DNA from: Actinomycetota bacterium
Lineage (GTDB): Bacteria; Actinomycetota; Thermoleophilia; Solirubrobacterales; JACPNS01
Reading direction: 5' to 3'
NCBI GenBank assembly: GCA_016213645.1
Contig: JACQZY010000007.1
Location: 62,001-126,000, forward strand
DNA length: 64,000 nt
Part shown: positions 50,914-60,284 of the stretch, one piece after another
How the letters are laid out: every line of letters begins with the position of its first letter
How positions within the stretch are numbered: position 1 is the first letter of the stretch
The notes under the pieces: generated by a model
The model's input: the letters and a program-made list of their open reading frames with translations, nothing else
What the model was told of the DNA's origin: nothing
The model's database searches: none
Made by a program: the position numbers and the translations under genes

Positions 50914-52185
50914 CTACGATCGGAATACGTTCTCGCAGTTCGCATTGACAACGTCCGAGAAATCCGCATACACGGTGTCTGTGTTCGTGCCGCAATCGAT
51001 CGTGTCGACAACTCCATCGTTGGCGTACAGGGTGTCGTTGCCGCTCTCGCCGTAAAGCGAGTCAGCTCCGCCACCGCCAGTTATAACGTCGCTTCCCGTG
51101 CGGCCGTGAATGATGTTTGCTGCGGCACTTCCGACGAGTGTGTCGTTGTTTTTCATTCCACCGACAGGAATGCCGATGTTTTCGACGCTTGCATGGATGT
51201 TGTCGCTTGCGCTGCCGGAGTTTCCATCGTTTCCAACACCGTCAAGTGAGACGGCGACTGCACCTGGCGAGTACCGGTAGTCGACATCGTCAATACCGGC
51301 GCCGCCGTCGAAGCTCACGCTCGCCGCGTAAGGCCAGATGATCGCGCTGTCGTTGCCGTCGCCGCCTGTCACAGTGCTGCTGCCGGTGGAGTTCGGGTAC
51401 TGCTCGTAGACGTTGTCGCCATCGCCCAGATACAAGGTGTCAATACCGTCGCTGCCGATCACATAGTCTCCGCCCGGACCGGCATTGAGCGCGTCGTGGC
51501 CCGTGCCGGGATCGATTAACGCGCTGCCGCTCATCGAAGTTGTGTCGATTACGTCATTGCCGCCGAAGCCGTAAATGACACTTCCCCCGTATTGTGTGGA
51601 TAGGTCGATCGTGTCGCCGCCGGTTGCGTTGATGATGTCAGAGCCGGAGCCGCCGTACACCGTACTCGCATAAACAACGTCGCCGGTTTCAATTGAGCTG
51701 GATCCGGGACCAACACTCACGGTCTCGTAATCACCGCCGCCAAGGCTGATGTCCGACGAAGCCGAGCTAGGAAGCGCCGTAGTGTTGATGTCGTCGCTTC
51801 CCGAGGTGGCCCGAACAATCATCGCGTACAGAGCCGAAGGAATGCCGCTACCGACTGTGAGCGCGTTGTCACCGTCGCCCAGGGTCGCGTAGATCGCCTG
51901 CACGGCAGGCTTGGCGCAATAGACGGTCGATCCCGTCTTTGTGCAACCGGTGCTCGCTATCAGCGTGGACGTGCCCGAGTCCGTAATCGCATACGAACCA
52001 CCACTGAATGAAATTGAAACGTTGTTCGCTTCGCCGGCCGCTGCCGTAACACGCACCGTAGTTGACGTCGCATTGACGGTCGTTGCTTGAGCGGCAGACG
52101 CCGTCGCCATCACGACGAATGACGCCAGCACGGCGACAAGCAGCAGCATTCGAGAGCTGCGCGGTGCACTTGATTCGTAAAGCAT
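50914..52185 (-). CDS. Secreted RTX/hemolysin-type calcium-binding repeat protein
   Basis: N-term signal; C-term GGMKNNDTLVGSAAANIIHGRTGSDVITGGGGADSLYGESGNDTLYANDGVVDTIDCG. Confidence 0.88.
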   Translation of the reverse strand: MLYESSAPRSSRMLLLVAVLASFVVMATASAAQATTVNATSTTVRVTAAAGEANNVSISFSGGSYAITDSGTSTLIASTGCTKTGSTVYCAKPAVQAIYATLGDGDNALTVGSGIPSALYAMIVRATSGSDDINTTALPSSASSDISLGGGDYETVSVGPGSSSIETGDVVYASTVYGGSGSDIINATGGDTIDLSTQYGGSVIYGFGGNDVIDTTSMSGSALIDPGTGHDALNAGPGGDYVIGSDGIDTLYLGDGDNVYEQYPNSTGSSTVTGGDGNDSAIIWPYAASVSFDGGAGIDDVDYRYSPGAVAVSLDGVGNDGNSGSASDNIHASVENIGIPVGGMKNNDTLVGSAAANIIHGRTGSDVITGGGGADSLYGESGNDTLYANDGVVDTIDCGTNTDTVYADFSDVVNANCENVFRS

Positions 52186-52364
52186 TTGTTTCTCCTCTTG
52201 AGGGTTGAATAGTCGACCTACCCATGCGTGCCCGTCACGGCGTCAAAGACACCGAGACGAGTTCGCATCCTCATTGAGATGTTTTCGTGCGCAAATCCAT
52301 TCACACAAATTGATCTGAAGTGCAAATTCCTCTTCAGCCGAACAACGACCGCTCGGCAATTGAC

Positions 52365-53042
52365 CTAACGATCGTTCAGCCCTTTGCCGGCAAGAATGCG
52401 CGGCACGCATTTGTCGATCCGCGATTCTCGGGTGGCGGGTCGTTTCGGTTGGGCGAAATGCATCAGGTACGCCCGCCGGCGCCCGGGAGTGAGACCGTTG
52501 AAAGCGGCCCGCAGTTCGGCGTCGTCCTTCAATCGAAGTTCAAGTTCCTTGGGAACCGCATGTTCCGAGATATTTTTCAGCGGCACCTTCAGGCCCGCCT
52601 TTTCGACGTCGATCGCTTCGCGAAGATATTTCCTGATCGCGGGCTCCACGGTGTCAATTTCGTGCGCCCCGGTGAATCGAAGCTGACGAGCAGACTGGGA
52701 GTTCTCGCCGGGCGCCACCAGAAGACCTCCGGCGTCCGCGAGCAAGGCGCCCTTGAAGAACATCAGCGAGCAGTGTTCCTTGAACGGCTGGATTATCGCG
52801 ACGTTGCCACCGTCAACCTCGTAACAGGGCTTGCCCCACTTCAACGACTCGGTCAAGCCGAGATCGAGAGCGATCGCGCGCAGGCGAGCCATTTCGTCCC
52901 GCCACTTTGTGGCCCGGTCGAGAAATGCGTCAACCTCGGGGTTGGCGAGATCGCTCACAGTCGTTCGATCGCTCACAGCGGAGATGATGCCATCTTGCGT
53001 CGAGCGAAACCGCCGATCGGCGATAAAAACGAGAAAGCCCAA
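52365..53042 (-). CDS. YdeI/OmpD-associated family protein (DUF1801-like plus C-terminal YdeI region)
   Basis: LKWGKPCYEVDGGNVAIIQPFKEHCSLMFFKGALL...GLTPGRRRAYLMHFAQPKRPATRESRIDKCVPRILAGKGLND; true start may be downstream. Confidence 0.85.
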   Translation of the reverse strand: MGFLVFIADRRFRSTQDGIISAVSDRTTVSDLANPEVDAFLDRATKWRDEMARLRAIALDLGLTESLKWGKPCYEVDGGNVAIIQPFKEHCSLMFFKGALLADAGGLLVAPGENSQSARQLRFTGAHEIDTVEPAIRKYLREAIDVEKAGLKVPLKNISEHAVPKELELRLKDDAELRAAFNGLTPGRRRAYLMHFAQPKRPATRESRIDKCVPRILAGKGLNDR

Positions 53043-53215
53043 TAAGTCCCGCCAGAACGGACCTCATGGCATCGCCGGCTCAAGTCCACCCCATGAGGCT
53101 CTGAGCGGTGCGAGATTCGTCACGCGCAGGGCGCCGGTGGTGAGGGAGCGATCTCCCGATCGTGACCGATCCACCAAGCCCGAGCATGGCGAAGATCGTG
53201 CCGATCAGAGACTCA

Positions 53216-53288
<73 letters not shown>

Positions 53289-53335
53289 GTGCGGCAACGA
53301 TCTTAGCGGGCGCGCGGGCGCGCGGCTACGGCCGG

Positions 53336-53761
53336 TCAGTCCTCGGTGGAAGGCTTGCGGCGCGCTGATTTGACGTCGGCCCGGCGGCGCTTGGCGGTGA
53401 GACGGCGTTCGCGGGATTCAGTCGTCGGTTTGGTGGCGACGCGACTGCGTTCCACGCGCAGCGCTGCGGCGAGACGCTCGGCCAAGCGACTCAATGCGAT
53501 CTCGCGATTGCGAAGTTGTGAGCGTTCCGCCTGGCTGGTGGAGCGCACGACCGGCCCGAGTTTCCCGACGATCCGGCCCTTTTGGACCGGACCCAGAGTG
53601 TCCGACGCCATCACGTCGAATACCGCTTCGACGCGCGATTCGGTCTTGTTGGCGTGCTGGCCGCCCGGGCCGGACGAGCGCGAGGTGCGCAGTTCGATCT
53701 CGGCGAGCGGGAGCCAAAGACGGGAGTTGATTCGAATCGAGTTTTCGCGCATCGCGTTCAA
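53336..53761 (-). CDS. arfB: Alternative ribosome-rescue factor ArfB (GGQ peptidyl-tRNA hydrolase)
   Basis: RTSRSSGPGGQHANKTESRVEAVFDV and basic C-terminal tail. Confidence 0.92.
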   Translation of the reverse strand: MNAMRENSIRINSRLWLPLAEIELRTSRSSGPGGQHANKTESRVEAVFDVMASDTLGPVQKGRIVGKLGPVVRSTSQAERSQLRNREIALSRLAERLAAALRVERSRVATKPTTESRERRLTAKRRRADVKSARRKPSTED

Positions 53762-53813
53762 CCGTTCAGAAGGACATCTCGATCGCGACGATCCGACCCG
53801 GCCGAAAGAGTCA

Positions 53814-54173
53814 TCATCGAAGCCATGAAACGTAACCTCTCAAGCTCCGTCCGGATTCCGCGAGCCCTGCTAACGCGTCCACAAGCTTCGGAACGCCGGT
53901 TCTGGAGTTGCTGAACCGATTCGTGTTCACCAACACGATCCCGTTGTGCGACTCGCCGGCGGCAATGAGCATCCGCTCTTCCGCGAGAAAGTCGACGCTG
54001 TTGAAGGTGACCACGACACGCCCCTCCCGCTTCGCGAGAGCAATCACTTGAGCATCGCTGATGCCCCTCGCATCCGGACGCTCGTCGATCGCGCATGCGT
54101 CCACTTTACGGTCGCGCAGCAATCGAGCCACGCTCGCAGGAATCATTTCGTCGAGCAGAAACTGCGATTTCAA
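53814..54173 (-). CDS. DUF5615 family PIN-like protein (putative toxin)
   Basis: FLLDEMIPASVARLLRDRKVDACAIDERPDARGISDAQVIALAKREGRVVVTFNSVDFLAE. Confidence 0.85.
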   Translation of the reverse strand: MKSQFLLDEMIPASVARLLRDRKVDACAIDERPDARGISDAQVIALAKREGRVVVTFNSVDFLAEERMLIAAGESHNGIVLVNTNRFSNSRTGVPKLVDALAGLAESGRSLRGYVSWLR

Positions 54174-54592
54174 GCGAGCGCTTCATCCGCGTTTCGCCAA
54201 GCGATTTCGTGCTTGTCGACAGCTTCGCGATTACGCCGGAGTCGATCGTCGATCTCTTCGAGATTTTCCAGGTAGTAACGCACGGCGGTCCGCACCACAA
54301 CCGGAGAAACCTCGAGATATTCCGCAGTTGCTTCGATCGCCTGATCAACGTCGCCTTTCTGGTCCTTGACGATCATGATCATCTCCCATACGTCGATCCC
54401 GCCGGCTAGAGCGGCTCGGCGACCGCTCGCTCCATCGCGAAAGACGATTCCCGGATGGGCGTCCATGCGCAGACCTTCTTCGATATAGCGTTCGGCCAGG
54501 CGAGCGCGCGAGATCTCGGTTTCGGTACTACGGCTTTCGAGCTGTCTCAACGCCGTGTCGTTAAGCCGGGCTGTGATCGGATTTGAGGACAT
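54170..54592 (-). CDS. DUF433 family protein (putative antitoxin)
   Basis: HPGIVFRDGASGRRAALAGGIDVWEMIMIVKDQKGDVDQAIEATAEYLEVSPVVVRTAVRYYLENLEEID; ATGA overlap with the toxin-like gene; ATG at 54592 preferred to GTG 54613. Confidence 0.8.
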   Translation of the reverse strand: MSSNPITARLNDTALRQLESRSTETEISRARLAERYIEEGLRMDAHPGIVFRDGASGRRAALAGGIDVWEMIMIVKDQKGDVDQAIEATAEYLEVSPVVVRTAVRYYLENLEEIDDRLRRNREAVDKHEIAWRNADEALA

Positions 54593-54609
54593 GTATACAT
54601 TGTATACAA
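54592..54609. promoter_or_regulatory. Tandem palindromic operator-like repeat TGTATACAt TGTATACAa
   Basis: Two copies of the 8-bp palindrome TGTATACA, 9 bp apart, overlapping the DUF433 start codon. Confidence 0.7.
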
Positions 54610-54647
54610 ACACCTGATCTCGCGTACTTTGATCTCCGGCTTCCGCC

Positions 54648-55073
54648 CTACCCCGCCGCCTCTTCCGCTTCCCCGGGATCTCCGGCGGACAACTCCACCT
54701 CCAACCTTGGAGCGTCGCCCCAGAGTTGTTCCAGGCGGTAGTAGTCGCGGGTTTCCGGCAGCATCACGTGGGCGATGCAGTCGCCGAAGTCGAGCAGGAT
54801 CCAGCTGCGTTCGCGCTCGCCCTCGGTGCGGATCGGGTTCATCTCGAACTCGGCCTTCATGCCCTCGCGGATGCCGTCGTGGATCGCTTTGACCTGGCGG
54901 TCGGTGCGGCCGCTGCAGATCACGAAGTAGTCGGTGAAGTTGGCGAGGCCGCGTACGTCGATCACGACGACGTCCTGCGCCTTCTTGTCGTCCATCAGCT
55001 CGGCGACGCGACGGGCGATGCTCTCGCCGGTCACCTCGGCGCGGGTGTTTTGGGCCACGCTCACCGGTAGCAA
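54648..55073 (-). CDS. rsfS: Ribosome silencing factor RsfS
   Basis: KKAQDVVVIDVRGLANFTDYFVICSGRTDRQVKAIHDGIREGMK...WILLDFGDCIAHVMLPETRDYYRLEQLWGDAP. Confidence 0.95.
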   Translation of the reverse strand: MLPVSVAQNTRAEVTGESIARRVAELMDDKKAQDVVVIDVRGLANFTDYFVICSGRTDRQVKAIHDGIREGMKAEFEMNPIRTEGERERSWILLDFGDCIAHVMLPETRDYYRLEQLWGDAPRLEVELSAGDPGEAEEAAG

Positions 55074-55657
55074 CCCTTCCCTTCGATCAGTTCGGCCACG
55101 CCGGCCGGCACGAAGTGCGCAACGGTACGTCCGCGGTATACGCGGTCGCGGATAAACGACGATGAGATGTCGATGCGCGGCATGTCGAAGATCCTGGGCT
55201 CGACGCCGGTCGCTCGCGCCACTTCCGCGACGGCCTCGTCCCGGTCGTGGTCCACGCGCGCGGCCACGGCGATCTCCGCCAGCTCACCGATCCGCTCCGG
55301 CTGGCGCCAGTTGCCAAAAGACATGGCCTGGTCCGCGCCGATCACCAAAGTGAGCTGAGTGTCAGATTCGCTCGCCGCCAACGCTTCCAGCGTATCGACG
55401 GTGTACGACGGGCCGGGCCGGTCGATCTCCACGGTCGAGACGCCCAGACCCGGTTGACCGATCACGGCAAGGCGGCACATCGCCACGCGCGCCTCGGCAC
55501 CGGGGTCGTTCGCGGGATCGATCGTGCGGTGTGGCGGCTCGCCGACGGGCATCAGCCGTACCTCTTCGAGGTCGAGCTGGATGCGCGCTTCCTGAGCGCA
55601 GATCACGTGGCCGTGGTGCGGCGGGTTGAAGGTGCCACCAAGGATGCCCAGGCGCAT
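55061..55657 (-). CDS. nadD: Nicotinate-nucleotide adenylyltransferase
   Basis: MRLGILGGTFNPPHHGHVICAQEARIQLDLEEVRLMPVGEPPHR; ISSSFIRDRVYRGRTV; ORF trimmed from 55849. Confidence 0.95.
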   Translation of the reverse strand: MRLGILGGTFNPPHHGHVICAQEARIQLDLEEVRLMPVGEPPHRTIDPANDPGAEARVAMCRLAVIGQPGLGVSTVEIDRPGPSYTVDTLEALAASESDTQLTLVIGADQAMSFGNWRQPERIGELAEIAVAARVDHDRDEAVAEVARATGVEPRIFDMPRIDISSSFIRDRVYRGRTVAHFVPAGVAELIEGKGCYR

Positions 55658-55680
55658 AAGGATCGGCGACGGCGCGCGGA

Positions 55681-56952
55681 CTAGCCGCGAACCTGCCCGT
55701 CCCCTTCGACGACGTACTTGTACGAGCAAAGTTCGCGCAGCGCGATCGGGCCGCGCGCGTGCAGCTTCTGCGTGGAGTTGCCGATCTCGGCGCCGAGGCC
55801 GAACTCGGCGCCATCGGTGAAGCGGGTGGAGGCATTTACGTAGACACAAGCGGAATCCACCTCGCCGGTGAACTTGTGGGCAGCGGTGTTTGAATCCGTG
55901 ACGATCGCGTCTGAGTGGTGGGTGCCAAAGCGGTTGATGTGGTCGATCGCCTCGTCCACGGAGTCGATCACCTTCACGGCGATGATCATGTCGTGGTACT
56001 CGGTGGCCCAGTCGTCCTCCGTCGCGACGGCGATCTCACCGGCCTCGGCGCCGGCCAGCGCGCGGGTGCGCTCGTCGCCACGCAGTTCCACTCCGGCGTT
56101 CGCGAGTTCCTTCAGCGCGCGCGGCAGGAAATCCGCGGCGACGTCGGTGTGCACCAGCAGAGTCTCGGCCGCGTTGCAGACGCCGGGTCGCTGAGTCTTG
56201 GAGTTCATCAGGATCGCGATGGCCTTTTCCAGGTCGGCGGCGGCGTCCACGTAGACGTGGCAGTTGCCGGCCGCGGCGTAGATCACGGGTACGGTGGCCA
56301 CTGCCTTGAGCGCGTTCTTCAGGCCCTCGCCGCCGCGGGGGATGATCAGATCCACCATGCCCTCCTGGGTGGCGAGTTGCTCCAGTTCGTCGCGCTCGCC
56401 GCCGGTGACGATTGAGATCGCGGCATCCGGCACGCCGGCCTGCGCGATCGCCTCGCGCGCGATCTGGGCCAGCACGGCGTTGGAGTGGGCGGCGGTGGAC
56501 GAACCGCGCAGCACGATCGCGTTGCCGCTCTTCAGGCACAGCGCGGCGGCATCGACCGTGACGTTCGGCCGCGCCTCGTAGACCACGGCGATCACGCCGA
56601 TCGGCACGGCGATCTTGCGCACGTCCAATCCGTTGTACATCTTGAACTCGTCGAGCAGGCGACCGACCGGGTCTTCCAGCTCGGCAACCTTGCGCGTGTC
56701 ACGGGCGATCCCGGCTAGGCGGGCCTCGTCCAGCAGAAGGCGGTCCATCAGCGCGTCGCCGATGTTTGCGGCGCGGCCGGCCTCCAGATCGCGGGCGTTG
56801 GCGGCGAGGATCTCTGCGGTGCGAGCTTCGAGCGCGTCCGCGATCGCGTTGATCGCCTTGTTCTTAACTTCGGCGTCAAGCAGCGCAAGCTCACGCGAAG
56901 CCGCTTTGGCCTCGGCGCAGATGTCACTTACGGTTTGGGATGCGATCGCCAT
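55681..56952 (-). CDS. proA: Glutamate-5-semialdehyde dehydrogenase
   Basis: PIGVIAVVYEARPNVTVDAAALCLKSGNAIVLRGSSTAAHSN. Confidence 0.97.
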   Translation of the reverse strand: MAIASQTVSDICAEAKAASRELALLDAEVKNKAINAIADALEARTAEILAANARDLEAGRAANIGDALMDRLLLDEARLAGIARDTRKVAELEDPVGRLLDEFKMYNGLDVRKIAVPIGVIAVVYEARPNVTVDAAALCLKSGNAIVLRGSSTAAHSNAVLAQIAREAIAQAGVPDAAISIVTGGERDELEQLATQEGMVDLIIPRGGEGLKNALKAVATVPVIYAAAGNCHVYVDAAADLEKAIAILMNSKTQRPGVCNAAETLLVHTDVAADFLPRALKELANAGVELRGDERTRALAGAEAGEIAVATEDDWATEYHDMIIAVKVIDSVDEAIDHINRFGTHHSDAIVTDSNTAAHKFTGEVDSACVYVNASTRFTDGAEFGLGAEIGNSTQKLHARGPIALRELCSYKYVVEGDGQVRG

Positions 56953-57058
56953 CGTGGAAATAATCTACGAAGAATGTATCGGCGCGGGTGAGGTCCTACA
57001 TCCGCGAGAGCAGCGAAGGGGTCAACGCGAGAACAGCGACGGAGCCGAGCAGACCGGT

Positions 57059-58456
57059 TCAGCGGTCGCAGCGAATCGGCAGCCAGGCGTACATGCGGAC
57101 GCTGGCCGGGTTTGCCGAGGCGGTGGCGGCTTCGAGGTCGATCGTCATCAGACCGGGGTCGATCGCGCCGTAGACCCAGCGCACGGTGGGCGAGTTTTCG
57201 CGGGCGAAATCCGCCAGCTCGAAATAGTTCCATTTCGATACTCGACGGCCGTTGCGGCGCAGCAGCATGTTGCGCAGCGTGAAGTTGGGGTCGCAGTAAC
57301 CGAACTCGTCATAGAGCGTGAACTGATCGGCGCCGGCACGCACAACGCCGCGCACCATGCCGCCGCCGGCGACGGCCGTGGTGTTGATCATCGCGTAGGT
57401 GGAGTTGCCGAACTGCGGCTTGGGGTTGTACGCGTTGTAGGGCATGTTGTTGTGCGTGGGCTTCTCCCCCGGCAACAGCTCTTTCTGCACGACCGACTCG
57501 CCGAAGTACTGACCGATGATGTATGCGCGACCGGGCCCGTAGCCGCTTTTGAACGCGTGGTCGGCGACGGGCTGCGGCGTGAACAGTGGTTCCAGCGCGG
57601 TCTGGCCGCAGCCGAAGTCGTGGTCGACCGACTCGGCCACCAGCCAGTCAGGCAGGGCACGACGATCCACGAATCCGCGTACCTTCAGCGTGCTTGTACG
57701 CGACGGGCGGTAGCGACGGTTGGGCGAACCAAGCACGGGGTTGAAAGCGACCATTACCGCGTTCGGGTCGCGTACCCAGCGGTAGGTGGTTACCGGCGTG
57801 GGCGGCTCCCCCGTAATCGTTGTCTCTGGCAACACCGCGAGCTTGCAACCTGCCCCCTGCACCTCAAAGGCGCGGTCGGCATCGTGCCCGGCCCACTTTG
57901 TGCCCACATACCAACCCCATCGCTCGGGGTGGCGGCGGACCAGCGAGTGTTCCTCCCAATGGAGGGTGGTCAACTCGCGGCCGTAACTGTCCACGAACGT
58001 GAAGCTGTATACGCCGTCGATCGGTTGAAGGGACTCGAAGTAGCGGCCGACTTTGCGCGTGGTGCGATCCTCCGTGCCGCGGGTGCCGACGCGACAGGAG
58101 GGCAGGTTCGGCGCCGGGTAGTGCGTCTTGCGGGCGCCGCCGGGGAACTTCTTCCAGAGCACTTCGTTTTTGGCGTTCGCGGGCACGCCGGAGAACGGGA
58201 AGCGGTAGGCGGCGCTGGAGAGCCAGATGTCGTGCGCGCGGAGTGCGGGTATGCCGGCGTTCACTGCCGTGCGAGAGCAAGGATCAGAGGCGGGGCGCGC
58301 GTTTGGGCGCTTGGTGGCGGCCTGACTCGCGGGTGTCGCGGCGAGGGCAATCGCCAGTGCGAGCGCGAGTGTGCGGACGTGTGTGCGTGTGCGTGTGCGG
58401 ACGCGTGTGCTTGTGCGTGCGCGTGCGCGTGCGGGGTAAACAATTTGAAACAACAT
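57059..58456 (-). CDS. Hypothetical secreted protein (465 aa)
   Basis: Arg-rich n-region then LALALAIALAATPASQAA signal peptide; no recognised domain. Confidence 0.7.
   Translation of the reverse strand: MLFQIVYPARARARTSTRVRTRTRTHVRTLALALAIALAATPASQAATKRPNARPASDPCSRTAVNAGIPALRAHDIWLSSAAYRFPFSGVPANAKNEVLWKKFPGGARKTHYPAPNLPSCRVGTRGTEDRTTRKVGRYFESLQPIDGVYSFTFVDSYGRELTTLHWEEHSLVRRHPERWGWYVGTKWAGHDADRAFEVQGAGCKLAVLPETTITGEPPTPVTTYRWVRDPNAVMVAFNPVLGSPNRRYRPSRTSTLKVRGFVDRRALPDWLVAESVDHDFGCGQTALEPLFTPQPVADHAFKSGYGPGRAYIIGQYFGESVVQKELLPGEKPTHNNMPYNAYNPKPQFGNSTYAMINTTAVAGGGMVRGVVRAGADQFTLYDEFGYCDPNFTLRNMLLRRNGRRVSKWNYFELADFARENSPTVRWVYGAIDPGLMTIDLEAATASANPASVRMYAWLPIRCDR
58369..58435. repeat. Imperfect GT/GC (gtgtgc / gcgtgc) microsatellite in signal peptide coding region
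   Basis: gtgtgcggacgtgtgtgcgtgtgcgtgtgcggacgcgtgtgcttgtgcgtgcgcgtgcgcgtgcg. Confidence 0.85.
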
Positions 58457-58535
58457 CGACGCTCCGGGTCTCTATCGACAAATCCGCTTGTAACTGAACC
58501 AACACGCCCGCGACCGCGCAGGTTGCGGCCGGCGG

Positions 58536-59018
58536 TCAGTCGTCGAAGCCGCGCAAGAAGTGTTTGCTCACGAACGCGAATCCTTCGCGCTCGTAGAAGC
58601 GATGCGCGTCTTCGCGCTGGATGCCGGAATCGAGCCTCACCGCATCCACCCCGCGGTCGCGGGCGAGGTCGACCAGATAACCAAGCAGCGCGGCGCCGTA
58701 ACCATGCGAGCGCCACTTCGCTCCGGTCACCAGATCGTCCACGTAGAGCGAGCGGCCGTGAGCGAGATTGAGGATGAAGCGATATCCCGCCGCCGCGCGA
58801 CACTCGTCGCCGACAAACAGTCCGACGATGCGGTACCCGTCACGCTCGTACATACCGCGGTAGCGCGCGCTGAAAGTGCCAAGCGTTAGACCGTCGCGCA
58901 GCTCGTGGATCACCGGATACACGGTCTCGACGTCGGCGTCGCCCACGCCCAACTCGCGAATCGTGAACGCCGGCTCGGCGCTCACCCCGGACAGAGTCAT
59001 CTGTTCGCCTTCGGACAT
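58536..59018 (-). CDS. GNAT family N-acetyltransferase
   Basis: LYVDDLVTGAKWRSHGYGAALLGYLVDLARDRGVDAVRLDSGIQREDAHRFYEREGF. Confidence 0.92.
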   Translation of the reverse strand: MSEGEQMTLSGVSAEPAFTIRELGVGDADVETVYPVIHELRDGLTLGTFSARYRGMYERDGYRIVGLFVGDECRAAAGYRFILNLAHGRSLYVDDLVTGAKWRSHGYGAALLGYLVDLARDRGVDAVRLDSGIQREDAHRFYEREGFAFVSKHFLRGFDD

Positions 59019-59030
59019 CCTTCCGGCAGA

Positions 59031-60155
59031 CTACGTCAAGACCAGGTTGTTGCGATGCACGGCCTCGTCGGTGGCGTGTGGCATCAGTTCGCGAACGCGT
59101 TCCGATTGCAGGCCCTTGATGCGCTCGATCTCGTCGGAGCCGTAGTTACAGATGCCCTTGGCGATCGTGCCGTCGTCACCGGTTATCTCCACCGCGTCGC
59201 CGGCGGCGAACTCGCCGTGCACGCCGACGATGCCCACGGGAAGCAGGCTCGCGCCGCGCGCGCGCAACGCCTCGGCGGCCGGCCGGTCTACGAGCACATG
59301 GCCCTGTGTCTTCAGGCCCCATCGAATCCAGATCTTGAAGCTGCTGAGCGGATCCTCGTGCGGCAGGAAGTGCGTGCCGATGGCCTGGTCGCCCTTGACC
59401 GCGCGTTCGAGCGCGTCGTCGTCGTAGCCGCTGCAGATCGCAACCGGCACACCGCCGTCGGTGGCCATGCGCGCGGCGTTGACCTTGGAGGCCATGCCGC
59501 CGGAACCGATCGCGGTGGTGCTTTCGCCGATCTGCAGGTGATCGAGTTCGGCGAGTTTTTCGACCAGTCGCACCGGCCGCGCGTTTTCCGGATCGCGCTT
59601 TGGGTCCGACGTGTAGAGCGCGTCGACGTCGGAGACAAGCACCAGCTGATCGGCCTTGAGCGTGATCGCGATCAGCGCGGCGAGCCCATCGTTGTCACCG
59701 AACCCGATCTCGTCGGTGGCGGTGGTGTCGTTTTCGTTGATCACCGGCACGACGCGCCAGTCGAGCAGCTTGCGCAGGGTGCGACGGGCGTTTAAGTAGC
59801 TGATGCGGTCAAGCACGTCGCGCAGCGTGAGCAGAACCTGCGCGGTCTTGATTCCGTGCGCGGCGAAAAGCTCGCCGTATTCGGCATAGAGGCGACCCTG
59901 CCCCACGGCACTGGAGGCCTGCAGCTCGGCCATCGCCGACGGCCTGGCATCCAGTCCGAGCAGATGCATACCGCGCGAGATCGCGCCGCTTGTTACCAGC
60001 ACCACGTCCGCGCCTTCCGCATGCAGCCCGGCGGCCTGCGCGACGATCCGCTCAAGCACCTCCGCGCGCGGGCACCCCCGCTCGTCCGTGGCCACGTTAC
60101 TACCAACCTTAATCACCAAAACCATGCCGAAAACGCTATCGCGCCCACAGGCCAC
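59031..60155 (-). CDS. proB: Glutamate 5-kinase (with PUA domain)
   Basis: VLVIKVGSNVAT; VVPVINENDTTATDEIGFGDNDGLAA; IGSGGMASKVNAA; start may be the downstream MVLVIK Met. Confidence 0.96.
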   Translation of the reverse strand: MACGRDSVFGMVLVIKVGSNVATDERGCPRAEVLERIVAQAAGLHAEGADVVLVTSGAISRGMHLLGLDARPSAMAELQASSAVGQGRLYAEYGELFAAHGIKTAQVLLTLRDVLDRISYLNARRTLRKLLDWRVVPVINENDTTATDEIGFGDNDGLAALIAITLKADQLVLVSDVDALYTSDPKRDPENARPVRLVEKLAELDHLQIGESTTAIGSGGMASKVNAARMATDGGVPVAICSGYDDDALERAVKGDQAIGTHFLPHEDPLSSFKIWIRWGLKTQGHVLVDRPAAEALRARGASLLPVGIVGVHGEFAAGDAVEITGDDGTIAKGICNYGSDEIERIKGLQSERVRELMPHATDEAVHRNNLVLT

Positions 60156-60163
60156 CTTGACCT

Positions 60164-60270
60164 GCGCAGATCACCGGTGCCTGCGCAAGATATGCCATTC
60201 CTATGCGGCGGCGTGAAACGGCCGTTCTGATTCTGATGCGGTTTTTTGCGCAGACACCGGTGATCTGCGC
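60164..60270. repeat. 24-bp inverted repeat (23/24) with 59-nt spacer between proB and obgE
   Basis: gcgcagatcaccggtgcctgcgca (60164-60187) versus tgcgcagacaccggtgatctgcgc (60247-60270). Confidence 0.85.
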
Positions 60271-60284
60271 GGCGAGGAGGGGCG

